55,496 nucleotides of DNA from Shewanella sp. (GTDB taxonomy: Bacteria > Pseudomonadota > Gammaproteobacteria > Enterobacterales > Shewanellaceae): NCBI RefSeq assembly GCF_013214165.1, contig NZ_JABSSM010000031.1:1-55496 (forward strand), read 5' to 3'. A program made the translations under genes and the position numbers. The notes under the pieces were generated by a model. It worked only from the letters and a program-made list of their open reading frames with translations, was not told where the DNA came from and made no database searches. Below are positions 47,266 through 55,496 of the stretch, piece after piece (position 1 is the first letter of the stretch; each line of letters starts with the position of its first letter).

Positions 47266-47350
47266 AGTGACTTTCTTAAATCTGATTAAAAAACGGTTAT
47301 GAATCCTTGATAGAGACTTGTTATAAGCTAACTCCCATCAGAGTTCAATA

Positions 47351-47842
47351 CTATCTGACTATTTGTTCTAATTCTGCTGCCAAACCCGCATCGATAAGTC
47401 CATTGAGTGCTGTGCCACATGGCAGTGTCAGCTCGGGGGCTATCTCGGCAAGAGGGATAAGCACGAAGCTGCGCTGTTTCATCCCATAGTGGGGAACAGT
47501 GAGTCTGGGAGTCTCTATGGTCTGATTATCAAAGAGTAAGAGGTCGAGATCTAACGTGCGCGGTCCCCAACGCTCTAATCTGACCCGGCCCTGATCATTC
47601 TCTATCTTTTGCAATGCGTCCAAAAGCTCGATGGGATCTAGGCTAGTATGGAAGCAGGCAACGGCATTAACATAATTAGGCTGGACTAGATCGCCCATGG
47701 GAGCAGAGCGATAGTAAGAGGATATTGTGAGTGCGGGCGTAAAATTCGAGTCAGCCAGCTCGAGCAGTGCCTTACAGGCGCTGTCGAGCTGAGATTCGGG
47801 CTCCGTCAGGTTTGCCCCGAGCGCAAGATAAACCTTGGCCAT
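47351..47842 (-). CDS. folK: HPPK, folate pathway pyrophosphokinase FolK
   Basis: A 163-residue enzyme transferring pyrophosphate from ATP to hydroxymethyl-dihydropterin. It has YLALGANLTEPE at the start, YRSAPMGDLVQPNYVNAV and the signature RWGPRTLDLDLLLF. The ATG shares one base with the pcnB stop (TAATG), so translation is coupled. Confidence 0.93.
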   Translation of the reverse strand: MAKVYLALGANLTEPESQLDSACKALLELADSNFTPALTISSYYRSAPMGDLVQPNYVNAVACFHTSLDPIELLDALQKIENDQGRVRLERWGPRTLDLDLLLFDNQTIETPRLTVPHYGMKQRSFVLIPLAEIAPELTLPCGTALNGLIDAGLAAELEQIVR

Positions 47843-49326
47843 TAGCCGACTGGCTTATCCGTCGATGGGGACGCAGCTTGATTGCCTGGATTAGCAGTCT
47901 TGTTCTCCGATGGTTTCTCGGTTGACTGCTCGCCTGACTTAGGTGATGTCTTCTTGGCCGATGGCTTACGACGACGGCGCTGATTCGAGCTATGATTACG
48001 ACTGCCATTGTTGACCGAACGAGCGATGACGCTACGTTGCTCTTCGCCGCCTTCGACAAAACTCTTCCACCAAGCGGCAGATTTAGCCACTGCGCCGCCC
48101 TCTGCGCTTGCTCTAAGCAATAACAGGTCATAGGCTGCGCGGAATTTAGGATGTTCGATAAACTTGAAGGCACGTGTACCTTGGTTACGATCGAACCTTA
48201 ACTGTAGTTGCCAGATATCTTTCGCCGGGGTACTAAAACGGCGTGGAATACTGATGGTGCGACACTGTTGCTCCATCACGTCGCCCATGGCGGCATAATA
48301 GGCATCGTAGAGACTCAAACCACCCTCTAAGGCGATATCATCGGCACGTTGGCTCAGAGGGTACCAGAGAATAGCGGCGTAGAAGAATGCCGGGGTGACG
48401 GTTTTTTCGGCTGTTACCCGAGAATCCGTGCTCTCCATTATGCTCTGCATCATCTTGACCGACGGGCCATCAGGCTCATCGACAAGCAGGCTATTGACCA
48501 GAGGGAATAGCGGTTCAAACAGACCGAAGTCACGCATCATGTTGAAGTTGTTCTGTGCTTGGCCATTGAAGAAGAGTTTAAGGATCTCTTCATACATGCG
48601 GGCCGCAGGAATATCTTTCAGCAGAGGTGCTAATTCATAGATAGGTGAAGCTGTGTCTTTCTCTATGGTCATCCCCAGCTTAGTGGCGAAGCGCACGGCT
48701 CTGAGCATACGCACTGGGTCTTCACGGTAGCGGGTATTGGGATCGCCAATCATTCTAATGGTACGAGAATGAAGATCCTGAAGTCCACCGCCATAGCTGT
48801 GAATGGAGAAGTCGCTGATGTCGTAATAGAGGGCATTGACGGTGAAGTCACGGCGTTCGGCATCTTCATCTATGGTGCCGTAGACGTTATCACGCAGCAG
48901 TCGCCCTTCGGCATTGGTCTTGGAGATCTTCTCGCCCGAGTCTACGTGATGACCACGTAGAGTGGCAACTTCGATCACATCTCGGCCGAAGACGATATGG
49001 GCCAGACGAAAGCGTCGGCCAATGAGTCGACAATTACGGAACAGACCCTTGATCTCTTCCGGCGTGGCATTGGTGACCACATCAAAATCTTTAGGTTGAA
49101 ATCCCAGCAGAATATCGCGCACGCCGCCACCGACCAGATACGCCTTAAAGCCAGACTTATGTAAGCGATAGAGTACCTTTATGGCATTTTCGCTCATCTG
49201 TCTCCGAGAAATATCGTGACCTTGTCTCGGGACAACCTCCAGACTTAAGCCTGAACTTATGGTTTCTTCAGTCGTCTGTTTGTTATCAAATAACTGTTTA
49301 CAGAATTTGCTAATACGGCGAAAAAT
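47842..49326 (-). CDS. pcnB: Poly(A) polymerase I, probable AUU start
   Basis: A 494-residue enzyme that adds poly(A) tails to RNA and promotes decay. It has VGGGVRDILLGFQPKDFDVVTNA with the catalytic DFD, RRFRLAH, and a C-terminal basic tail (last 65 residues or so, rich in Arg, Lys, Ser). No ATG is available at the N-terminus. The codon ATT at 49326 is followed by FRRISKFCKQLF, which lines up with the E. coli protein's MFTRVANFCRKVL, and GAGGT lies five bases before it. The longer reading starts at TTG 49359 with no ribosome-binding site. E. coli pcnB is known to begin with AUU. Confidence 0.9.
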   Translation of the reverse strand: MFRRISKFCKQLFDNKQTTEETISSGLSLEVVPRQGHDISRRQMSENAIKVLYRLHKSGFKAYLVGGGVRDILLGFQPKDFDVVTNATPEEIKGLFRNCRLIGRRFRLAHIVFGRDVIEVATLRGHHVDSGEKISKTNAEGRLLRDNVYGTIDEDAERRDFTVNALYYDISDFSIHSYGGGLQDLHSRTIRMIGDPNTRYREDPVRMLRAVRFATKLGMTIEKDTASPIYELAPLLKDIPAARMYEEILKLFFNGQAQNNFNMMRDFGLFEPLFPLVNSLLVDEPDGPSVKMMQSIMESTDSRVTAEKTVTPAFFYAAILWYPLSQRADDIALEGGLSLYDAYYAAMGDVMEQQCRTISIPRRFSTPAKDIWQLQLRFDRNQGTRAFKFIEHPKFRAAYDLLLLRASAEGGAVAKSAAWWKSFVEGGEEQRSVIARSVNNGSRNHSSNQRRRRKPSAKKTSPKSGEQSTEKPSENKTANPGNQAASPSTDKPVG

Positions 49327-49421
49327 GGGACACCTCGGAATTGCATCAGTACTATGCAAAAGTACTATGGGTTACAACAAGGCGGCTATGATACCCCAAA
49401 TGTAACCGAATGAGTATATTC

Positions 49422-50294
49422 TTACGCTTGGATGATTTCTGTTTGATTGGGGACTAAGGAAAGATCGAATTGGACCACGGCTTGAGTGACCATTTTTTCC
49501 ATTTGCTGCTCCGGTGTTACCTGGGCTTGGCCTAAAAAAGCTAAGGCGGCATTGAAACTTGCCTGGGGCTGTATTTTATCTATGGCGGTGGCGTGGTTCT
49601 GTTTCGAGAGTTTCATGCCAGGCCCAGTACAGATCAGCGGTAAGTGGAGCCAAGCTGGTGGCGTCTGAGCAAACATCTGAAACAGACTTATCTGCCTGCA
49701 AGTGGGGATCAGTAAGTCACAGCCTCTGGTCACCTCGGTGATTTGTTGGAGGGCATCGTCCATCACCACGGCCAACTGATAGGCATATAAACCGTCGCTG
49801 CGCTTGATGATGAAGTCTTCGGTGGCAAAGTCTGTAGCTACTATGATCTCTCCCATCAGCAGGTCGTTAAATCTGTCGATGCCGGCACTATTGCGGATGC
49901 GAATTGCGCCGCTGTGGTGTGGCTTAGTGAGCCGGCCACAACGTCCATCATAGGTACCGCCCATGGCTTTGATCTGTTTACGGCTGCATTGACAATAATA
50001 CGCCTTATTCTGTGCAATTAACCTGTCTATCTGGCTCTGGTAAGCATCGAGGCGGTTACTCTGGTATAAGACATCACCATCCCAATGAAGTCCGTAAGCG
50101 GCTAAGGTGCGTAAGATATCATCTGTTGCTCCTGCTATTTCTCGGGGGGGATCGATATCTTCGACACGAACCAGCCATTGACCGTTTTGTGAACGGGCAC
50201 GCAAGTAACTGCCCAGAGCGGCAACGAGGGAACCAAGGTGTAAGGGGCCTGAAGGGGAGGGGGCAAATCGGCCAATATATTGCTGGTGACTCAC
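49422..50294 (-). CDS. gluQ: Glutamyl-Q tRNA(Asp) synthetase
   Basis: A 290-residue truncated glutamyl-tRNA synthetase relative, lacking the anticodon domain, that charges queuosine in tRNA(Asp) with glutamate. It has RFAPSPSGPLHLGSL (HIGH-type), zinc-ligand cysteines in YYCQCSR and GTYDGRCGR, and the KLSKQ loop. It starts with GTG and has AGGTGA seven bases upstream. It follows dksA, as in many gammaproteobacteria. Confidence 0.93.
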   Translation of the reverse strand: MSHQQYIGRFAPSPSGPLHLGSLVAALGSYLRARSQNGQWLVRVEDIDPPREIAGATDDILRTLAAYGLHWDGDVLYQSNRLDAYQSQIDRLIAQNKAYYCQCSRKQIKAMGGTYDGRCGRLTKPHHSGAIRIRNSAGIDRFNDLLMGEIIVATDFATEDFIIKRSDGLYAYQLAVVMDDALQQITEVTRGCDLLIPTCRQISLFQMFAQTPPAWLHLPLICTGPGMKLSKQNHATAIDKIQPQASFNAALAFLGQAQVTPEQQMEKMVTQAVVQFDLSLVPNQTEIIQA

Positions 50295-50353
50295 ATTATT
50301 TCACCTAAGACAAGATTAACGCAGAGCTGATTTTTTAACGGGGAATGAATTAG

Positions 50354-50372
50354 AGCGGGGCTAGGCCCCGCT
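50354..50372. terminator. GC-rich hairpin between dksA and gluQ
   Basis: AGCGGGGC / GCCCCGCT with a 3-nt loop, 60 nt after the dksA stop. It has a weak T run only on the plus strand, so it may attenuate rather than end the dksA-gluQ transcript. Confidence 0.55.
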
Positions 50373-50432
50373 TTATTAACTCTTGCCTATTCCTGCTCAG
50401 ATATTTAAGCAAGAAAGATAAGATAAGTCAGA

Positions 50433-50876
50433 TTAACCTGCCATCTGCTTTTCTTTGATCTCGGCAAGTGTCTTACAGTCGATACACTGATCGGCCGTTG
50501 GACGGGCTTCTAAACGGCGGATGCCGATTTCGATGCCGCAAGAATCACAGAAACCAAAATCATCATCTTCGATCTTCTGCAGTGTCTTCTCGATCTTCTT
50601 GATCAATTTACGTTCTCTATCACGAGCTCTAAGTTCCAGACTGAACTCCTCTTCCTGAGCTGCACGATCTACAGGGTCTGGAAAGTTAGCGGCTTCGTCT
50701 TGCATGTGACTTAGAGTACGGTCGACCTCTTCACGCAATTGATTACGCCAAGCATCCAGAATCTTTCTGAAGTGGCTCGATTGATCTGCGTTCATGTACT
50801 CCTCACCAGATTTTACCTGATAAGGTTGTACACCTGCGATAGCGAGCACGCCGAGTTTTTTAGTGCCTTCTGGCAT
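50433..50876 (-). CDS. dksA: RNA polymerase-binding regulator DksA
   Basis: A 147-residue secondary-channel factor that works with ppGpp in the stringent response. The coiled-coil tip has the aspartates in [13 protein letters not shown]; the zinc finger is CDSCG ... CIDCK. The ATG at 50876 with AGGAG was chosen over the longer reading from 50897. Confidence 0.95.
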   Translation of the reverse strand: MPEGTKKLGVLAIAGVQPYQVKSGEEYMNADQSSHFRKILDAWRNQLREEVDRTLSHMQDEAANFPDPVDRAAQEEEFSLELRARDRERKLIKKIEKTLQKIEDDDFGFCDSCGIEIGIRRLEARPTADQCIDCKTLAEIKEKQMAG

Positions 50877-51035
50877 AACGCATCTCCTGTTAATCATTTG
50901 CGTTGTGGGGCGCTTGTATTTTAAGGCCGATATCTATATCAGAAACTGATAGAGCAAGCAAATTTTTTGTGTTGCGATAATGATATTCCTTGACTATGTT
51001 CCCTATTGTTAATTAATTCAACTTTTACTGTCTAT

Positions 51036-51752
51036 TTAGAGTTTGACAGGGCAGGATTTAATCAAGGATGAGCAATTTGGCGACATTTCTGCACAATATG
51101 CCAATACTTCGACGCCGGATTGATGTGCCTTGGTGAGCAGCCTGGCATATTCAGGATCGATATGCGTGGCCGCTTGTACCGAGTCGATTCCTGTGTGCTG
51201 CACCACAAAAAGCAGCACGCCTCTATGGCCTAAGGCGACCATCTCCATCAACTCTCGAAGATGCTTCTGTCCGCGGGTGGTGACAGCGTCAGGAAAGTAG
51301 CCTTGGCCCTCTTCTAAAAGGGTGCAACTTTTTACCTCAATATAGCAGTCTTGCTTAGGGCTCGTTGTCGATTCGTCCCGCAACAGAATATCGATACGGC
51401 TATTTTCACTGCCGTATTTTACTTCACGCTTAAGATAACTATAGCCCTGCAGCTCGGTGATGATGCCGGCTTTAATGCCGTCTTCTGCCAGCTGATTGGC
51501 TCTGCCGGTATTGATGCCGATAAGATGACCCTGAGCGGATTCGGCCAGCTCCCAGGTGCGTGAGTATTTACGTTTAGGATTATCCGAGATGGAAAACCAG
51601 ACTCTCTCCCCCTCGAACAGACAGTTTCTCATGGAGCCGGTATTGGGGCAGTGTATGGTGACCTGGCTGCCATCTTCGAGTTCGATATCCGTGAGGAAAC
51701 GTTGGTATCTTTTTATTAATTTTCCCTGTTGGAAAGAGGGACTGAATTGCAT
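51036..51752 (-). CDS. sfsA: Sugar fermentation stimulation protein SfsA
   Basis: A 238-residue DNA/RNA-binding nuclease-like protein named for its effect on maltose genes in E. coli. It has [20 protein letters not shown] at the start, [17 protein letters not shown] and [13 protein letters not shown]. The start ATG at 51752 matches the family; a TTG at 51788 would add 12 residues. It heads the conserved order sfsA-dksA-gluQ-pcnB-folK-panBC and diverges from pepB. Confidence 0.92.
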   Translation of the reverse strand: MQFSPSFQQGKLIKRYQRFLTDIELEDGSQVTIHCPNTGSMRNCLFEGERVWFSISDNPKRKYSRTWELAESAQGHLIGINTGRANQLAEDGIKAGIITELQGYSYLKREVKYGSENSRIDILLRDESTTSPKQDCYIEVKSCTLLEEGQGYFPDAVTTRGQKHLRELMEMVALGHRGVLLFVVQHTGIDSVQAATHIDPEYARLLTKAHQSGVEVLAYCAEMSPNCSSLIKSCPVKL

Positions 51753-51876
51753 GAGTTTAGATCCGCTATTATTGACACAATGGCGCAAGGTTATCAGCTT
51801 TTAACTGTCGGAATCTGACTCTATGGAGTAAACTGCGTGCAAAACAAGATAAGAAATAGTTCAGGAAGGAACACCC

Positions 51877-53154
51877 ATGACAGATTTAATGAAAGTTACC
51901 CTCACTAAAGAAGCCCCGGCCGCTCATTGGGGCAAGGCCGATGTTACTTTTAGCAATGAACTGGCGACGATCCATCTTCAAGGTAATGATGACTTGCGTC
52001 AGATCCAACAAGCGGCACGTAAACTACGTAGCCAAGGTTTATCGACCATAGCCCTTGAGGGTGAGTTGTGGAGTGTGGACGCTCAGTGGGCCTTCTCTCT
52101 GGGTTTTACCACGGCTAAATCTGAGCCTGAGATTCGTTGGACCGGTGATGATAGCGATCAAATTGAACTTCAAAACCGCCTCGAGAGTGCTGGTTTTGCA
52201 CGCCATCTGATCAATGAAACCCCTGAAAATCTGGCGCCTGTTAAATTAGCTGTTCTGGCGGCCCATTGGTTATCAGAGATCGGCGGCGACAAGGTGACTT
52301 ACCGTATCATCGAAGGCCAAGAACTTTTAGAGCAAAAATGGATAGGTATTCATGCTGTGGGTCGTGGCAGCGAACGTCCACCGGCCATGCTTGAACTTGA
52401 TTACAACCCGCTAGGAGAAGATGCGCCTGTATCTGTTGCCTTAGTGGGTAAAGGCATTACATTTGACTCCGGCGGTTACAGCATCAAGGCCTCGGAAGGC
52501 ATGCTGGGAATGAAGTGTGACATGGGCGGCGCATCTACCGTGACCGCGGCGCTCGGTCTTGCCATGAAACAAGGCTTGAACAAGCGGGTGAAGCTGTTCC
52601 TTTGCTGCGCAGAGAATCTGATCAGTGGCCATGCCTATAAGCTTGGTGACATCTTGACTTATAAGAATGGTGTTACCGTCGAGGTAGTTAATACCGATGC
52701 CGAAGGGCGCCTGGTGTTGGCCGATGGCTTACAAGCCGCATGTGACACTGGGGCTGAATTGGTCATAGATGCAGCGACCTTAACGGGCGCGGCAGTGATG
52801 GCGGTCGGGACAAATTACAATGCTATCTTCTCTCCATCGAGTGAAGTACTCGCTATGGCACAAGCCAAAGCTGCCGCAGTGGGTGAGCGTGTCTGGCCTC
52901 TGCCGTTAGATCCTTGGCATCGTGACATGTGTCCATCTGCCTATGCCGATACGGCGAACAGCCGTCCGATGAAAGGTGGCGGTGCAGGCGGCGCTTCCAA
53001 TGCTGCAGGCTTCCTGTGGCATTTTGTGTCACCGGATGTGAAATGGCTGCATATGGATCTGGCTTCTGCCTTTGCCGATTCTCCAAATGCTCTTTGGGCT
53101 GCAGGTGGTACCACACACGGAATGCTGACCATAGCGGGCTTGCTTCAGGACTAA
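51877..53154 (+). CDS. pepB: M17 leucyl aminopeptidase, PepB type
   Basis: A 425-residue dinuclear metallopeptidase releasing N-terminal amino acids from peptides. It has VGKGITFDSGGYSIK and the M17 signature NTDAEGRL. Overall length and GRGSERPPAMLELDYNP match PepB rather than the longer PepA. AGGAAGGAACACCC precedes the ATG. A strong terminator follows. Confidence 0.92.
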   Translation: MTDLMKVTLTKEAPAAHWGKADVTFSNELATIHLQGNDDLRQIQQAARKLRSQGLSTIALEGELWSVDAQWAFSLGFTTAKSEPEIRWTGDDSDQIELQNRLESAGFARHLINETPENLAPVKLAVLAAHWLSEIGGDKVTYRIIEGQELLEQKWIGIHAVGRGSERPPAMLELDYNPLGEDAPVSVALVGKGITFDSGGYSIKASEGMLGMKCDMGGASTVTAALGLAMKQGLNKRVKLFLCCAENLISGHAYKLGDILTYKNGVTVEVVNTDAEGRLVLADGLQAACDTGAELVIDAATLTGAAVMAVGTNYNAIFSPSSEVLAMAQAKAAAVGERVWPLPLDPWHRDMCPSAYADTANSRPMKGGGAGGASNAAGFLWHFVSPDVKWLHMDLASAFADSPNALWAAGGTTHGMLTIAGLLQD

Positions 53155-53180
53155 TCATAAGTCGGAAACGGTCGTTTTTA

Positions 53181-53209
53181 AGCCGGAGCTAAGTGGCTCC
53201 GGCTTTTTT
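53181..53209 (+). terminator. pepB terminator
   Basis: Stem AGCCGGAGC / GCTCCGGCT with a 6-nt loop and six T. The 215 bp from here to the next gene show nothing else. Confidence 0.92.
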
Positions 53210-53425
53210 ACACACATTTTTCATCCTAAACTGCAATATAGGCCTGTGATTAGGCTGGTTTACTCCCTTCGATTCAACTGTCATTCAGGCTGTTTAAGTT
53301 AGACTCCGATTGCTAAATTATTTTGTGCTTACTCATCTCGACGAGATGGCCGTATCCGTCCTCAGTGTGATTCCTCTTAGTGAAGATTATTGAGTATGGG
53401 CCCCAGAGTTCAGCTGAGAGAATTA

Positions 53426-53737
53426 ATGAAAATACATGATACAAGTTTAGAGTTTGAATCCCTGCCGAGTTTGATGGTCTTGCTCGACTCCGTCGCATTT
53501 ATGTGGTTTATCGCCCTAGTGACGCTATCGGTATTCTCTTGGGTTGCCCTCAAGCTATGGCACCTGCATTCATTGCCAAAATACATGGCTAAAGAGAAGG
53601 GGATGCATCAAGCAAAATTAATTTTTTGGTTATGTATGTTAGGTCTAATTTGGAAACCCCTGTGGGTCATCGCTGTTATTGCGATTGTGACTGACTGGGA
53701 TAAGGCACAGTTATGGTTTAAGGGGACACGTTCATGA
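53426..53737 (+). CDS. yiaW: DUF3302 inner-membrane protein, YiaW-like
   Basis: A 103-residue protein with two membrane helices (about 22-45 and 68-90) of the DUF3302 family. GAGAG lies six bases before the ATG at 53426. Its stop overlaps the ATG of the HlyD-type gene, as in the yiaW-yiaV pair of E. coli. The role is unknown, presumably a partner of the membrane fusion protein. Confidence 0.8.
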   Translation: MKIHDTSLEFESLPSLMVLLDSVAFMWFIALVTLSVFSWVALKLWHLHSLPKYMAKEKGMHQAKLIFWLCMLGLIWKPLWVIAVIAIVTDWDKAQLWFKGTRS

Positions 53738-54765
53738 AAGAGATAATGCTGCCCTATATTTTTATTATGTGGTTGTTGTTTAAGTTTAAGGTGATCAAAC
53801 CCAGACCCAGAAATTACTTCATCAGCGTGCTGATTGGTTGTCTGTTAGCCTTTAGCCTGTTTATGGCTCATCGATTCTATTCGCCTGCGGATCTGACTAA
53901 CTCGACGACGGTGAGAGCCCCGCATGCTGTTCTATCACCGGCGTTAGGCCAACAGATCGATAAGATCTACGTGGATCATAACCAGTACGTTAATCAAGGC
54001 GAGTTACTCTATACCTTGAGGGATGATGCCGTTATCGGTGCCAAGGATGAGGTGATGGCGAAGAAGATGGAAATTCAACGCACGGTGGAAGCCAAGGAGG
54101 TTGAGTTTGCTCAGGCCAGCCGTGATTATGTTCGTAACCAAAGGATCCAAGATCATGTCAGCGAACGTGATCTGGAAAACTCCGGGGATCGAGTCGAGAT
54201 CCTTCGTGCCGATCTCAAAGTGCTAGAGGCACAGTTAGATGTGCAGAAGGCTAAGGTCAGAAGCCTGGATTACGAGCTTAGTCAGCTCAATGTGACCGCT
54301 CCCTTCGATGGCATGGTGACCCACATCTATATTGCCGATGGATCACGCATAGGTGCCCTGCATTTTTGGAATACCAATAAGAAGTTTGTCGAGATGCGGA
54401 TCCCGGATCAATCGTTTGCCTATATCAAGAAGGGCCAGTTTGCCGAGTTTTATATCGATGCCTACCCAGGACAGATATTCAGGGCTCGAGTCCACAGTAA
54501 AGTAGAAGCCACCGGAGAGGCGCAGGGAGATATATTTCCTCGCGAGCAGTCTGTTGGCAGGCACATTTCCTTGGGGTCGATGCCGATTGGACGCACGGTT
54601 ATCTTAGAAGTCGATGAAGCCACCATGGCCATGTTGCCCATCGGAGCCACAGGTTCAGCCTGGATCAGTGCCGAAAAGCCCCATAGCATCTTGGGCTTCT
54701 TAGACATCATAGGTGCGGCGACGGTGCGTCTAGTGGCGACTAAGTCTTACTTGAATGCAATCTAG
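53734..54765 (+). CDS. yiaV: HlyD-type membrane fusion protein, YiaV-like
   Basis: A 343-residue protein of the HlyD/EmrA family. It has an N-terminal membrane helix (about 27-48) and a lipoyl half (IDKIYVDHNQYVNQGELLYTL). A helical hairpin follows (about 95-180), then the second lipoyl half (LNVTAPFDGMVTHIYIADG) and a beta-barrel. It would bridge an inner-membrane transporter to an outer-membrane channel, but no large pump gene is adjacent; the DUF3302 protein may replace it. Coupled to yiaW by ATGA. Confidence 0.85.
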   Translation: MKEIMLPYIFIMWLLFKFKVIKPRPRNYFISVLIGCLLAFSLFMAHRFYSPADLTNSTTVRAPHAVLSPALGQQIDKIYVDHNQYVNQGELLYTLRDDAVIGAKDEVMAKKMEIQRTVEAKEVEFAQASRDYVRNQRIQDHVSERDLENSGDRVEILRADLKVLEAQLDVQKAKVRSLDYELSQLNVTAPFDGMVTHIYIADGSRIGALHFWNTNKKFVEMRIPDQSFAYIKKGQFAEFYIDAYPGQIFRARVHSKVEATGEAQGDIFPREQSVGRHISLGSMPIGRTVILEVDEATMAMLPIGATGSAWISAEKPHSILGFLDIIGAATVRLVATKSYLNAI

Positions 54766-54830
54766 TGATTGCCTTACCAATCTGCCTTATTAGCGGGTCA
54801 TATTGAGCCCGCTTACAGCACATTTAAATC

Positions 54831-54865
54831 ACCCTATCTGCATTCACAGCCAATGCAGATAGGGT
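54831..54865 (+). terminator. Hairpin after yiaV
   Basis: Perfect 14-bp stem ACCCTATCTGCATT / AATGCAGATAGGGT with a 7-nt loop. A smaller GC hairpin (AGCGGG/CCCGCT) lies at 54791-54812. Neither has a T run. Confidence 0.65.
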
Positions 54866-54923
54866 GTATCCCACCTAGTCTCTCGCTGTCCGTTAACCAT
54901 GACTGCAAATAACGTTTTAGCGT

Positions 54924-55001
54924 CTAGCTGAGTTGATATTGGGGAGTGAGTTTGAAGGTCGACCCTTCATGGTGATCTATCGCTTGCAGCGAGCCTTTAT
55001 G
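54924..55001 (-). pseudogene. Possible histidine-kinase C-terminal remnant
   Basis: Read leftward, 25 codons give HKGSLQAIDHHEGSTFKLTP and a few more before TAG. This resembles the end of a sensor-kinase ATPase domain (AHxGxL..., eGstFxLxxP). The frame is closed two codons upstream by TAA. The match is short, so this is tentative. Confidence 0.3.
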
Positions 55002-55100
55002 CACTCTTTACTTTGAGAAGGTTCTACTAGACGCCGGCTCTTGATTTTATAAAAGTCTTCCCTATACGATCTGCGATTTCCAATAACGTACTTGTTAAAC

Positions 55101-55304
55101 AGCCAGTTCGGCAAATATGTCCATATACAAAGGCCAGTTCAGCAAAATATGTCCCTATAAAAAGGCCAGTTTAGCAAAATATGTCCCTATAAAAAGGCCC
55201 GTTCAGCAAAATATGTCCCTATAAAAAGGCCCGTTCAGCAAAATATGTCCCTATAAAAAGGCCAGTTCAGCAAAATATGTCCCTATAAAAAGGCCAGTTC
55301 AGCA
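55101..55304. repeat. 32-bp tandem repeats, six copies
   Basis: Units start at 55101 (diverged, 31 bp), 55132, 55164, 55196, 55228 and 55260, with a 13-bp partial unit at 55292. The core is CAGCAAAATATGTCCCTATA followed by AAAAAGGCC. Copies differ at one or two positions. There are no spacers, so this is not a CRISPR. Confidence 0.95.
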
Positions 55305-55306
55305 TC

Positions 55307-55363
55307 CATGCTTCTCGTTCATAGGCTCATGGCTTTACCATATTCACCATGCTTCTCGTTCAT
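55307..55363. repeat. 16-bp direct repeat before the transposase
   Basis: CATGCTTCTCGTTCAT at 55307-55322 and again at 55348-55363, 41 bp apart, between the 32-bp array and the transposase start. Confidence 0.9.
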
Positions 55364-55437
55364 GAGCTTACCTGATTACCCACTATAGTCAGCCATTGCT
55401 ATACTGTAAGTAATCCCAGTGGTGTTTGAGGTGCAAA

Positions 55438-55496
55438 ATGGCCAAAAACAAAGTGCAGTTCCAAAAAGGGTATAGCTTAATTGAGCTATTTAAAAA
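55438..55496 (+). mobile_element. IS1595-type transposase, 5' end only
   Basis: ATG with GAGGTG five bases upstream opens a frame beginning MAKNKVQFQKGYSLIELFK that runs off the window. This N-terminus is characteristic of IS1595-family transposases, which continue with a zinc-binding domain and a DDE/ISXO2-like catalytic domain. Only 19 residues are visible, so intactness and the right end of the element are unknown. The left inverted repeat could not be placed. Confidence 0.75.

Noticed and set aside
55101..55304. CRISPR array
   Set aside because: The 32-bp units are directly adjacent with no spacers, and no cas genes are near.

Overview
The window looks like chromosomal DNA of a marine gammaproteobacterium, most likely a Shewanella. 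The basis is the gene order sfsA-dksA-gluQ-pcnB-folK-panB-panC, the families present (DUF3565, DUF3622, a MSHA-type pilin, CYTH/CHAD triphosphatase, cydDC, a PutA without its DNA-binding domain, mpl, ubiX, hpt), a Crp-type palindrome, and heptameric CTAG repeats between genes. No database could be searched; family names rest on recognised motifs.

Layout. 1-1860 is the end of a ribosomal RNA operon: the last bases of 23S, a 5S gene with terminator, then about 1.5 kb of non-coding mosaic made of 5S fragments, terminator copies and short hairpins, including one imperfect 180-190 bp duplication. 1860-12.2 kb holds a small unknown protein, a POT-family peptide transporter, the RNA helicases DbpA and RhlE, a PAS-GGDEF diguanylate cyclase, a decayed membrane-protein gene, an exported amidohydrolase and an unknown lipoprotein. 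12.3-14 kb has an orphan MSHA-like pilin and two small conserved proteins. 14.2-26.1 kb is mostly core metabolism and transport: cydDC, putA, a YgiM-like SH3 protein, the pit phosphate transporter with its DUF47 partner, and a CYTH-CHAD protein that converges through REP elements on the next block.

26.3-33.5 kb is the most interesting part: eight leftward genes encoding a lipoprotein, a double DUF350 membrane protein, a membrane-anchored spermidine-synthase-like enzyme, DUF2170 (YjfI), PspA/IM30 (YjfJ), DUF2491 (YjfK), a ribbon-helix-helix-like protein and a voltage-gated-type potassium channel. It resembles an expanded form of the E. coli yjfIJKL locus and looks like a membrane-stress or envelope-homeostasis module. 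A perfect 13-bp palindrome (GACATAATATGTC) occurs twice just before the DUF2170 gene and once in the divergent region before the lipoprotein and glnE, making it a candidate operator.

33.7-36.6 kb is glnE. 36.8-39.2 kb is a decaying region with a stand-alone DUF4347 domain, two small exported ORFs, heptamer repeats and a porin C-terminal fragment. 39.2-45.4 kb has fetB without an adjacent fetA, mpl, ubiX, hpt and the ABC exporter genes yadGH. 45.5-53.2 kb is the conserved pantothenate/folate/RNA-processing block; pcnB appears to start at an AUU codon, as in E. coli. 53.4-54.8 kb is a yiaWV-type membrane-fusion pair. The window ends in six tandem 32-bp repeats and the first codons of an IS1595-type transposase.
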